Source: Phyto melanocephala
Lineage: Eukaryota; Arthropoda; Insecta; Diptera; Rhinophoridae
Assembly (NCBI GenBank): GCA_941918925.1
Contig: OW799236.1
Span: forward strand, 122,151,062-122,215,061
Direction: 5' to 3'
DNA length: 64,000 nucleotides
Shown: positions 45,341 to 55,100 of the stretch, piece by piece
Layout of the letters: every line of letters starts with the position of its first letter
How positions within the stretch are numbered: position 1 is the stretch's first letter
Program-made: the position numbers and the translations under genes
Notes under the pieces: generated by a model
What the model saw: only the letters and a program-made list of their open reading frames with translations
Told to the model about the DNA's origin: nothing
Database searches by the model: none

Positions 45341-46703
45341 CAGCGTTGTCAACTTTAAAATTTCAAAAAGCACCATAACCCAGGAAAAAACGCGTCATTC
45401 TCAAAAAAAAGCACTAAATTTATAATTTGTAAATTATTTTTTTATTTATTTAATAAAATTATACATTTATATAAATTTCTTTATAAATAAATAAATGTTG
45501 TAAATAAATAATGTATATAAATAATAAATGTATATCAGAATAAATAACAAAAAAATTTACAAAAATCAAACAACGAATATCTTTTAGTCAGTCAGTACAG
45601 ATTTACATAGATACATATATTTATATGTAAATAAAAATAAACAAAAACATTGGAAAAAAGAACAAAAATATTTAATTATTAAAGTAATTATCAATTCACA
45701 ATATATCACAGGAGTGATGCATTGTAAGAAATTTATTTCAACATTTAGAAAAAATTACGACAGGATTAATTTTTCCATACATGATGCATTTATACGACGT
45801 TTTATAAACATATTTGAATTTGTTGTACAAAATATTAAAGAAATTATTCACCAAATAAGTACAACTATTATTTAATATTTAAATATTTTTATATTACATA
45901 TTAGAATATTTACTTCATCAGCTATTTGGTAGGTTTCGCAACAGGAATTTTCCCGTTTAAGCCCATTTTTAATGTGAAGTAAGGAATTAACTGAATTTAA
46001 AGACATTCGGTTCCGAATTTTAGATTTAAACACATTCATGGGAGCGACAAAAGTTTAACGTTTAAGTTTAATGCTTCAAAGGGATTTAAGTTAACTGCAT
46101 CTTTGTACGATTTAACTTCAATCCAAAAATCGACTGGATTCAATATTTTGCCATTGGTAACGGTAAAATATCTTCTTTTGTATGTGATAAAACATTTCTA
46201 ACATTAATTATGTTAATTTTACTCAAAATTTCAAGGTTTCCTGGTAAAATTTTTAAACATTTAAAGTTGTGGGACGCTAAAAGTTTGCTTTAAGGTTTAA
46301 TCATTTATAAGATGATCTCAAAAGAAAGAGGGATTTCTTTTATTCACATTCACCTCAAATGCATATATGTATAAAGTTAGACATTTTTAAACAAAAACTT
46401 TCTGGGCAATCAATTATCTTATAAATAATTAAATTTTTAGTGTAATATTATTTTCTTGCCGAGTTGCATGTAATTGTACTATAAGTTACATTTTGATACT
46501 ATGTATAGGTATATAAATTTACACTTAAAAAAAATTTTTTTCAATTAATTAATTTGAATTTTAGTGTTTGGTGTCACCGAAATAAAAAGAAAATCACTAA
46601 AAACTAAAAAAAAAATCACCAAGCACTGACTCACAATTTTTTCGCTTCCAAAATGTTAAAAATCACCAAAAACGGTGATAAAATCACCGAGTTGACAACG
46701 CTG
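45341..46703 (-). mobile_element. hAT element with 8-bp target duplication
   Basis: Termini are inverted CAGCGTTGTCAACT. GCCTCAAG is duplicated exactly at 45333-45340 and 46704-46711. The interior is AT-rich and degraded but retains a transposase C-terminal block on the minus strand. Length (1363 bp) is below that of autonomous hAT elements, and no intact ORF exists. Confidence 0.9.
45912..46060 (-). pseudogene. hAT transposase C-terminal (dimerisation) remnant
   Basis: The minus-strand frame reads MNVFKSKIRNRMSLNSVNSL then LHIKNGLKRE. This matches the S..K.K.RNR...S...LL.IK.GL pattern near the C terminus of hAT transposases, within the dimerisation region. The catalytic and BED-finger parts are not recognisable. 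It agrees with the terminal repeats and 8-bp duplication of the enclosing element. Confidence 0.65.
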
Positions 46704-46711
46704 GCCTCAAG

Positions 46712-47625
46712 TCACCAACTGATTTTATTCATTATTTCGCTGGCACCAAGTGTCAATATCTTTCGACATAATTGCAAAAAGTTTGTTCACAAATTTCGAA
46801 AACATCTTTTTTAATTAAAACACATTTATTTTCCCATGTAAATTTTATTACCACTCTCCCTCTCTCAATCTCTTTTAAACACTCTCTATCTCTCTCTTGC
46901 TTTCTCTGCGAAGCAAATCATGCGATAAAAATTAAAACGTAAACGACTGAAAATAACTTCTTTCATGTCTAATAAAAATAAACATAATTATTAAATAAGT
47001 TTCAAGTTCCCAGTAGAATATACATTTATTTACGTTAAAGGTGGAGGAGGGGAAACACAAAATTTTGTGACAGTGTGAGAAGGGGTGGTTGCTGAAGTTT
47101 TCATATTTTTCGTTATTAGGTGGGAGAAAGTAATTTTGATATGCGAGACGTTTGTTGAAAACATTAAAATTAAAGAAATTATGAAAGTCATAAATTTTCA
47201 GAAACGACAAAAAGAACCAAAAGTCATCTTAAGGCAGAAAAGGACACACACAACTTGCCAAAATTATGCAAATGTGTATGTGTACGGAGTATATAAGTGC
47301 GTGATTAAAAAGGCTAATTGGTTGGTGAATCGTTTGTTGCAGACTACAGAAATGAAACACAAATAATTTTTAGTATATTTTTTTTTCTATGAAATTAAAT
47401 TATAAAGAAGTGTAGGCTAACATTATGTTCCTAGTGTACATAATAAGCGACCAGATTTTATAAAACCAGTAAGAACGCTATTTTCAGATACGTCGAATCT
47501 TTATTACCCTCCACTAACAGAAAAATTGTTGGGAATATATACATAAATTCTGATCGGAATTATAAAAACAAAATTATTTCAAAAAACATTTTTTTTAATA
47601 TAGAATTAATTATAATTTTAAATTA
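46712..47625. other. Non-coding stretch
   Basis: No supported gene. A CTCTCT-rich tract lies at 46856-46905. Open frames at 46932-47210 and 47085-47366 overlap on opposite strands and lack motifs. Confidence 0.5.
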
Positions 47626-47629
47626 ATAT

Positions 47630-47788
47630 TTATTTCGATCTTTTTAAAATTATTGTAAAGTAGCCTGTGCCTGTGACTTCGTCTGCGTGGTTATCGGCAC
47701 GAAAGGTATCCTCTTTGAAGATCTTCAGATTATCTGTGTGGCAAATATCATTTAAATCCGTTAAGTAATTCTTCGCATGATTAAGTTA
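47630..47788 (-). pseudogene. Unidentified coding-like island
   Basis: A minus-strand frame of about 51 codons between stops reads NHAKNYLTDLNDICHTDNLK then FKEDTFRADNHADEVTGTG and ends YFTIILKRSK. GC content is clearly above the flanks. There is no Met start and no good acceptor, so it is either a decayed gene or transposon fragment, or a terminal exon with a poor acceptor. I recognise no family. Confidence 0.3.
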
Positions 47789-48006
47789 AAATAATCAAAC
47801 ATTTAAACATATGTATATATATACAATTATATTTATTAAATTAGTGAAATAGAGTTTAATGCAAATATTTAAGAAAAAATTCTTCTACAGTAGACGTTGG
47901 ATGATTACATTTTTTTTCGCTAGTACGTGTAATTTTTAAACATTTTGTTTGCATTATTCCGCGAATTCGCCTAATTGTTGTGATAAATGGTAGCCTATGC
48001 GTTTTT

Positions 48007-48942
48007 ATACCCTTCACACGACAGTGTAAAAGAGCTCGTCCCGTTTGTAATTTCTACAATATTCATTTCCGACCTCATAAAGTACATATTTTATGAGAGC
48101 TTATGAATGGAGGAGCCGATAAGACCCTGACCGTCTCACCGTCTGTCCTTGTGTTGTTTAAAATCAACTTTTAGAAGCAATCACATGTTTAGTTTTTACT
48201 AAACATAACTTTCTGAGATATAAGCAAATAAATGCGACTGCCTCTGATTTTTCCCATATTTTGACTATCAATATTGAAAAATTTTTAGCGATAAAATACT
48301 TTTTAAGTACCTTCGTTACTATTAGTAAAGATATTCGTGAAAAATTTTGGATAAATCAGGCTCTAATCGGTAAAGTTATAGGCAAAAAATTTTTTTTTTT
48401 AAATATATATTCCAAAAATTTACAAACGAAAACCAATTTTTTCAGCTTCTAGACAACCAAGAGAGTCAATATTGGTATCGTCCGAAAGGACTTGAATAGC
48501 ACAATATAAGCCACTATAAAAAAATTAAAATTCATGACGGGCGCTACTACAAAATGGCGAACAATAAATTTATATATCAACCAAATCGGTTATTTTTAAA
48601 TAAAACTTCTTGAACCCCCTCAATATTTTTATCAAATGAAAGAGCTTGACCAGTAAAATACAGTAAACTATTAAAAAAAGTAAAATCCAAGATGGCGTTT
48701 AAAAAAAATTGCGAAAATTTTTTTTCTTAACCCTATCAATAGAGTATCAAATGAAAGGGCTTGACTAGTAAAGTACAGTTAACTATGTAAAAATTCAAAA
48801 TCGAGAATGGTGTCGAAAATAATTTTTAAAAAAATGCCGTACAACATGAAATCTAGGTAAAGTTACGATGTGGGATTGTGTTTATTTGCATGTTGGTGAA
48901 GGTATTATCAGATTCGTCCGAATATAGCACTCTTACTTGTTA
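48007..48942 (-). repeat. Interspersed repeat R, copy 6, near full length
   Basis: Reverse orientation: 'tatacccttcacacgacag' at the left and 'aatatagcactcttacttgtt' at the right. The interior shows three tandem modules of about 120 bp ('tatcaaatgaaagggcttga', 'ccagtaaaatacagtaaact', 'aatccaagatggcgt'). It is the best view of the family's internal structure in the window. Confidence 0.75.
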
Positions 48943-49017
48943 AATCTAGGTTGTTGTCTATCTGTGTACCAAATTTAATTTAGTTCCGCTTCTGCGAAAT
49001 TTCATGAAAATCACATT

Positions 49018-50655
49018 GGATTTTTTTTTTTTTTTTTTTTAATAATAATTATTCATATAAATTTTATTGATACAATAATTTGTGCCTCAGCGTCGCTTGG
49101 ACATAATTGAGGCGAGTTGGCAAAAAAAATATATGTAATATTTAAAAATGTAACTATATGTACAAGTTTAACAATTAATAAAATTTAAAAAAAAAAATCC
49201 AAAAATAAAGTTAATTTTTTTCTTTAATTTAAATAAAGTTATTTGAAGTATGAGATATATGATAAATACTAAAATATTTTACGTAAGCAGCAGTTCTAAA
49301 TTTTCTAATAAATAATTTTTTAATATTTTTTTTTTAAATTTAAATTTTATCAATATTTCTTAGATTATGTGCAAGGCATATTTATTCATCAGGTACTCTT
49401 GATTCGCCAGCTGATTATTTTTTTCAACACTTATTTTAAATTTCAGCTGTCAAAATGCATAAATAAAAAACAATTTTCTCTATTTTCTAATTTATTTCAA
49501 ATGTCAAACTTCATATATAAAAAATAAAACAAAAAATTATCTCCGAACTGCAATTATCTGATGAATAAATATGCCTTGATTATGTGGAAGATTATTAATT
49601 TCAAAACTACCTACATATGTATTCTACTCTCTGTTTTGTTGTTTCCAATCGACATCTAGCTATTTTTAAATTCGTAGCATGCCTTGAATTAAATATTGCT
49701 TGATTCCTCGAAAATTCAATAGTGTGATATCCAATATTATTTAAAGATTTGTAAACATAAAGTAGAAGTTGCAGCTTATACAAGCCGTGTATGGGAAAAA
49801 TTGTTTTACATACGTCCCTTTATAAAGATATCGTTGAAAAGTTTATCGGTAGATTAAAAACAGTTTTTAGCGCCTTGTTTTGAGATCTTTGCAACGATTT
49901 CAACTCATTACTTTTCTTATGTCCATATATGTACATATAATAGGCAAATAGTTTAAGTGGCTATGTATCAAAGATTGGTAAATAATAAGCTTTGTTTCTA
50001 GTCTAAATTTATTTTTAAATTTGTAAAGCAGTCCAGAAGCAGATACAATTTTAGATTTTAAGTGTTGGATATGCTTATCCCATCATAAATTACTTTGGAA
50101 ATAAATACCAAGATATTTTGTATAAAATGTTTCATTTACCTCCTTTCCATTTACAAAAATACTAAAATTCTGGTTATGAGCCAAATATGGCCTGAATCTT
50201 AGTAATTTAGTTTTTTCAGTATTTAAAATCAATTTATTTATTCTTGCTGCATCATATTCCATATGAGCTTTCAACGCGACTTTATGCTTGTATGGATTAA
50301 AAATACTTATGTCATCAGCAAACATAAATAGTTTACCAAACAATTGTAGATTTTGTAAATCATTAAAATAAATTTTAAATAGCAGTGGTCCCAAAACACT
50401 GCCCTGCAGAACTCCATAGTCAACAGCACCCATATAGCTCTTTTGTCCATTTACTTCAACATACTGTTTTCTGTGTGTTAAATAGCTCTTTATCAAATCT
50501 AATGCTCTTATTTCAACACCAAAACAACGTAGCTTCTGTATTAGAATTTTATGATCTACAAGATCAAACGCTTTTGAGAAATCATAAAAAATACCAGCCA
50601 CACCACTAAATCCATTGTCCAATCCTTCGCATATATTATTTTCTACATAAACATT
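49018..50655 (-). mobile_element. 5'-truncated LINE, copy 2
   Basis: Same family as the copy at 40.5 kb: a poly-A tail (T run at 49020-49041), a matching 3' UTR ('tgcctcagcgtcgcttgg'), and an RT ORF. Homology begins abruptly near 50655. It is interrupted at 49372-49578 by a hAT-type MITE. Confidence 0.85.
49372..49578. mobile_element. 207-bp hAT-type MITE, family Q, copy 1
   Basis: Terminal repeats start CAAGGCATATTTATTCATCA and end with the reverse complement. They are flanked by exact 8-bp duplications ATTATGTG at 49364-49371 and 49579-49586. It is inserted in the LINE 3' region. A second copy is at 61625-61809, and a scrap may lie near 24970-24982. Confidence 0.88.
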
Positions 50656-50661
50656 ATTCAT
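50083..50661 (-). pseudogene. LINE reverse transcriptase, copy 2
   Basis: The frame gives GIFYDFSKAFDLVDHKILI (first catalytic Asp), GVLQGSVLGPLLFKIYFND (usually GVPQGS; Pro is replaced by Leu) and FADDISIFNPY (the Asp pair retained), then NKLILNTEKTKLLRFRPYL. It is 5'-truncated, and the C-terminal part below 50083 is frameshifted. The ATG at 50661 lies in flanking sequence and is not a natural start. Confidence 0.85.
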
Positions 50662-50778
50662 TTTAAATATGCTGTAAAGGAACTAAAAAACTCATTTTTT
50701 TAACTTAGACCACTTTCATAATTAAGGGCACAAATGATATAAAAAAATTATTTAACATTTGTTTTGCTGGGTAATGAT

Positions 50779-51820
50779 TAGGGTGATCGACTCGGTTTTA
50801 CAACCGGTGGAAAACCCGGTTTTTTCCTCTTTCAGCTGGCGTTTTTTTTTTAAATTTTGATTTTTAGAATTTCGAATACACCGGTTTTTTTTATCCGAAA
50901 AAGCCTGGTATCTTTGTAACCAATCGTACCAGTTTTCAAAAATCAGAAAATAAAAACTATTAAATTTTCTTCCATAATATTGTAAGAAATTTATTTGTTT
51001 AAAAAACAAGCAAAATAAGAAAAATAATTGAGCTTAAATATTATTTTTTTTATAGGAAATAAACCTAACGTTAAAAGTTAAAGGTAATTGAAGTATAAAA
51101 TTAGCTGATCGATCACTTTTAGGTAAAAATTGTAGTTACTATAAAGAAAAACCAATAATCTCTCCTTCCAGATCCTAATTTTAATTAATGGCATTGAGTG
51201 TCTGTCAACTTAAATTCCAATTAAACCATCGAACAAACTAGTTTATGCCTATATTTGCATGTCTGTCAGGGGTATAAGAAAGAATTTTTAAAATTAAATT
51301 TTAAAGATTTTCTTCCTAGCCTTTAAAATGTATTTCAAATTATAGAAATCATTTCAAACAAAATACGTTAGTGCATATTAGTTTAAAAGGTCTATTTAAC
51401 AATTAAAAAATGTACAGAAGAAGATACACAAATTTATAACAGCCTTATAAAAAGTCTTATTTATTTATGTATTAATTTATTGTATTTATTTATTTTACTT
51501 GTAAATAGTACCTTTTGTCTTTAAATTCAACTAATTAAAACCAAATTAGTGAACAGCATTCATGTCAGTTATTGTGTTATTGCGTAATTGTGCAGCCAAA
51601 CGTATATAAACTGTAAAAATTTCATATTTAGATATAATTTTTATTATAATCTTTTTTTACAATATTTTTAAATTTTTTTTTTTATATTATTTTTTATATA
51701 TTCGAACCGGTTAACCGGTTTTTTCTCAATTTTCAAAATAGCAACCGGTTTTTTTACATTCCAAATTTCAAACTATTTGAAAACCGGTTTCATAAAAAAG
51801 TCGAATAATCGATCACCCTA
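50779..51820. mobile_element. Non-autonomous hAT-type element rich in AACCGGTT
   Basis: Termini TAGGGTGATCGA and TCGATCACCCTA are flanked by exact 8-bp duplications GTAATGAT (50771-50778 and 51821-51828). Subterminal regions contain many copies of ACCGGTTTTT and the palindrome AACCGGTT on both sides, as expected of hAT subterminal transposase-binding sites. No transposase ORF is seen in 1042 bp. Confidence 0.88.
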
Positions 51821-51829
51821 GTAATGATT

Positions 51830-53180
51830 CATTGACTCACTATCTATCTCTCTCTCTCTCTCCAATTATTAGAGAATAGTTTTTGCAAACAAAAATAATT
51901 GATTAAATAATTTCGCATAAAGTTTAACGAATACAAAAAATTGTAAAATAATTTTTTCCATAAACTTCAATTATAGCAAATAACATGGAAATACTTACAT
52001 ATTTTCGTATAAAACATGAACATAAAACACCTCAATCAATAAATTTTAGAAGGCAAAACATGCATGTCCTGGGTACCATTTGAAGTCAGCCGAACAATAG
52101 AATTAATAGATCACGTGACAAGGATATTTGGAAATAATAAATATAAATGTATTTGATAGATAGACAAAAAGTTAAGTACAAAAGTTGTGAATACGCCAAA
52201 AAAAAAAAAGAGAAAAAGAGAAAAAACCAAAAAAGAAACTTTGATTTAATGACTGCAAATGTAAGTACATTTACTGTATCCTTAAAATGAGAAAATCAAA
52301 GTATAAACAGCAATAAAATACAATTTCCTGTTTACACTTAAAATTTTTCAACTTTAACTTAAATCGACAGAGCAACAAAAGGGTGCTATTTTAAGTTTTA
52401 AACAGCAAGTGTCTGCCAAAAAAGTTTAAAATTGTTTATAGAATTAATTTGATTATTTTTTTTTTATTTCTTATTTCGTACAGGGCAAGTTAAGTTTTAT
52501 GTTGTTGTTTATTGAATCTTTGGGGAAATAATGACAAACATCAATTTTAAATACAAAGTACATACATACATGTTCCTTTATATGTTTATAAAGGTAATTT
52601 AAGTTAATATTGAAAACATAAAAAAACAAAATTTAGATAAGCTTAGGGCAAAGATGTGTAGTGTATGTAACCCTTTTTGTTCGATTTATATCTAAATGTG
52701 CAAATATCGAACGTATGTAATCATCCATTTACTTTTTAATTCAAAAAATTTAAAATCAATTGCAAAATATTTCCTTTTCCCTGAGCGGGCATTGTGTGTT
52801 TTTTAAGTATCAGTATTTTATTGTTATTTTATCAAACACAATATTACCTACAACAAAGAAAAAATAGATTTTATCCTTCAATCCTTTTTATTGTATTTAA
52901 AACACACACCCACACACACACACACATACATTCTATCGTTAAAACGTTTAAGTTGCATAGAATTTTATAGTAAAAACGTGTTAATGATTTTTTTTTCTTT
53001 ACAATATTTATCGCAAGTATTTCAATATCTGTTGGATATACTATATTTTTTTATTTTACATAAGAAATTCTTTAAACAACCAAAAATAATTTAATTTATT
53101 TAAACAGTTGAACAAAATAACTCACTGATTAATGTAAACATATCGATGTTCATAGCTTGACAACATTTAACTGACAATTA
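51830..53180. other. AT-rich non-coding stretch
   Basis: No supported gene. A CTCTCT tract lies at 51845-51862 and a CA repeat at 52902-52926. Confidence 0.55.
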
Positions 53181-53185
53181 TTTTT

Positions 53186-53470
53186 ATACCCTTCAACAAT
53201 TCTTCCTTTTCGACCCCATAAAGTAAATATTTTTTAAAAGCTTATGACAAGGGGAATTGATTGAGCAATGTCCATCTGTCCTAGTGTTAGTTGAAATCAA
53301 TATTGAGAAGCCGCTTCATGTTACTCAGGGGCCAAATTACGGCATTCGATCACGATCAAAATTTTACTCGAACGATCGAGTGTGCTGTGCTTTAGGCATA
53401 GAGAATCTAATAAGAATTTTCAAATTTCGATTACGTTCGAATGCCGTAATTTGTCTCCTGATCTGTATGT
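53186..53470 (-). repeat. Interspersed repeat R, copy 7, truncated and split
   Basis: Begins 'tatacccttcaacaattctt' and contains 'cgaccccataaagtaaatat' and 'ttagttgaaatcaatattga'. Split by a MITE at 53339-53457, after which only 'atctgtatgtag' of the repeat remains. Confidence 0.7.
53339..53457. mobile_element. Palindromic MITE, family P, copy 2
   Basis: Closely related to 27084-27212: GGGCCAAATTACGGCATTCG at the left and GCCGTAATTTGTCTC at the right. The left flank is CAG and the right is CTG, a mutated target duplication. The uninterrupted repeat near 34525 reads 'ctcagatctgtgta', confirming the insertion point. Confidence 0.75.
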
Positions 53471-54120
53471 AGTAGGGTTGTCATTCGTACTGTTTTAAAC
53501 AGTACATGTACTGTTTTTTGTAATATGTACTGTTATTTCACAATACCTAAATACGGTTTTTTTATATTTGTACTGTTTTTGTACTGTTTTTGGATATATG
53601 TACATCTATTGAGTTTTGTAATTTTTTGAAGAATGAAACTGGAAAAAATTGTATTGTTAAATGTGTACAAAAAAGGGATAAATATTTATAATTTATTTTT
53701 AAATTAACTTTTTTTGTAAGCATAAATTATTTTCTTTTTTATAACTATACCACCTCTATTTGTGTTGTATAATTATTTATTGAATTTTAAAAATTATCAA
53801 ATGTATTCATTTTAAAAATTCAATTGATTTTTTTTAGAATTTTTTTTTTAAACAATATTTAATTATTACTTTTGGATTACTATATATAACTTAAAAAATA
53901 TCAATTGTAATTGACAAATTATCAATTTTAAGGTAGACTTTACTTTATTGTTCATAAAAATTGTTGTTGTCTTTAAAATAAACTTCAAAAAAATTATTTA
54001 AAATAATATTATAGTCGACTTTAACAAGAAATGTTTTCTTTTTGTTGAGCCTGAATATTATTTTCTTAAATATTGTTAAATATTGATTTTAAGTACAATA
54101 ACAATTTCTATGCATGATAG
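53471..54120. other. Non-coding; GTACTGTTTT repeats
   Basis: No supported gene. At 53476-53600 a block starting TAGGGTTGTCATTCGTACTG contains several GTACTGTTTT copies; TAGGGTTG is a hAT-like terminus but I cannot find the other end. Confidence 0.45.
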
Positions 54121-54126
54121 ATTAAG

Positions 54127-54430
54127 TACCATTATTACAACTTGCCTTTAGGTAATGGTAGGATTTTGTCTGCTCGATAAATAGCTTTGCATTATTACAA
54201 CTTCCATTTTTTTATTGTTATTATTATCAATTTTAAAAATATTGAATGAATAAAAAAATAATAAATTAAGGGTTTATAATGCAAAGCCATTTATCTGCCA
54301 AACAAAATCCTGCCTTTGGCTAACGGCAAGTTGTAACAACTTACCAAAGTTTGAGCCCGATCGGTTTTACAGTTTCGGAGTCTATAGCTTACACACACAC
54401 ACACAGAGTTTCACTTTTATATATATAGAT
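54127..54430. repeat. RTE-like tail with a fold-back
   Basis: Two arms of about 70 bp (54127-54200 and 54270-54342; for example 'taggattttgtctgctcgat' against its inverted counterpart) surround an A/T loop. It is followed by 'gagcccgatcggttttacag', a CA repeat and the terminal TTTTATATATATAGAT, a typical RTE-type end. Confidence 0.55.
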
Positions 54431-54539
54431 AACTTAAGTTTAATCGTGCCACTATCTACTTAGTACTATTAGATAAGACTTGTTCTTGTTGAGCTTATTA
54501 AATTATAATAAATTAAATAAATAAATAAAATAGTTTAAA

Positions 54540-54885
54540 TATAGTAATTACGGCCCAAATACCGGCCAAGAGCTTGACCAGTAGAATACAGTAAACTATG
54601 AAAAAGTGTAAAATCCAAGATGGCGTCTGAAACAAAAGGCTGAATATTTTTTTCTCAACCCCATCAATACGGGTATTAAATGCAAGGGCCTAACTAGTAT
54701 AATACAGAATCAATAATCAAAATCAAAAATTGCATCCGAAATAATAAAGTAAATTGGCGTAAAACATTAAATTTAAACTCTAGTCTTAGATACGATGTGG
54801 TCACTATACCTAAGTACATGATGGTAAAGATTATTATCGGGTTCCTCACAAATATAGCATTGTTACTTGTTCTATACGGTTACTC
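54540..54885 (-). repeat. Interspersed repeat R, copy 8 (partial)
   Basis: Contains 'agcttgaccagtagaataca', 'aaatccaagatggcgtctga' and the end 'aatatagcattgttacttgt'. It is the best uninterrupted reference for the insertion site of the pogo-like element at 1853. Confidence 0.65.
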
Positions 54886-54997
54886 TTTTATGCCAACAGT
54901 TTTTGCCGTCATTATTTCACGTTAAGTCCATAGTATGGAACATTTGTAGCAAAAATTTTTCTATTTCTCTTTTAAAATTGTATTTGTTTCCACACAG

Positions 54998-55097
54998 TAC
55001 GACTCGGCTACCGAAACTTCTTGGCGAATGAGAAGAACAAAGAAGAATTCCATGTTATTAGAAAAAAAATGTTACTCCTTTTCTTTGAAATCTTAAC
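54998..55097 (+). CDS. Candidate exon start or terminal exon
   Basis: After a strong acceptor (GTATTTGTTTCCACACAG), an open frame encodes YDSATETSWRMRRTKKNS and continues MLLEKKCYSFSLKS to a TAA at 55095-55097. The first 19 codons use GC-rich, gene-like codons and have no counterpart in the repeats around. No good donor is visible before the stop, so it may be a last exon, or the 3' half may be intron. A Harbinger element sits 3 bp beyond the stop. The protein is not recognised. Confidence 0.35.
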
Positions 55098-55100
55098 TAA

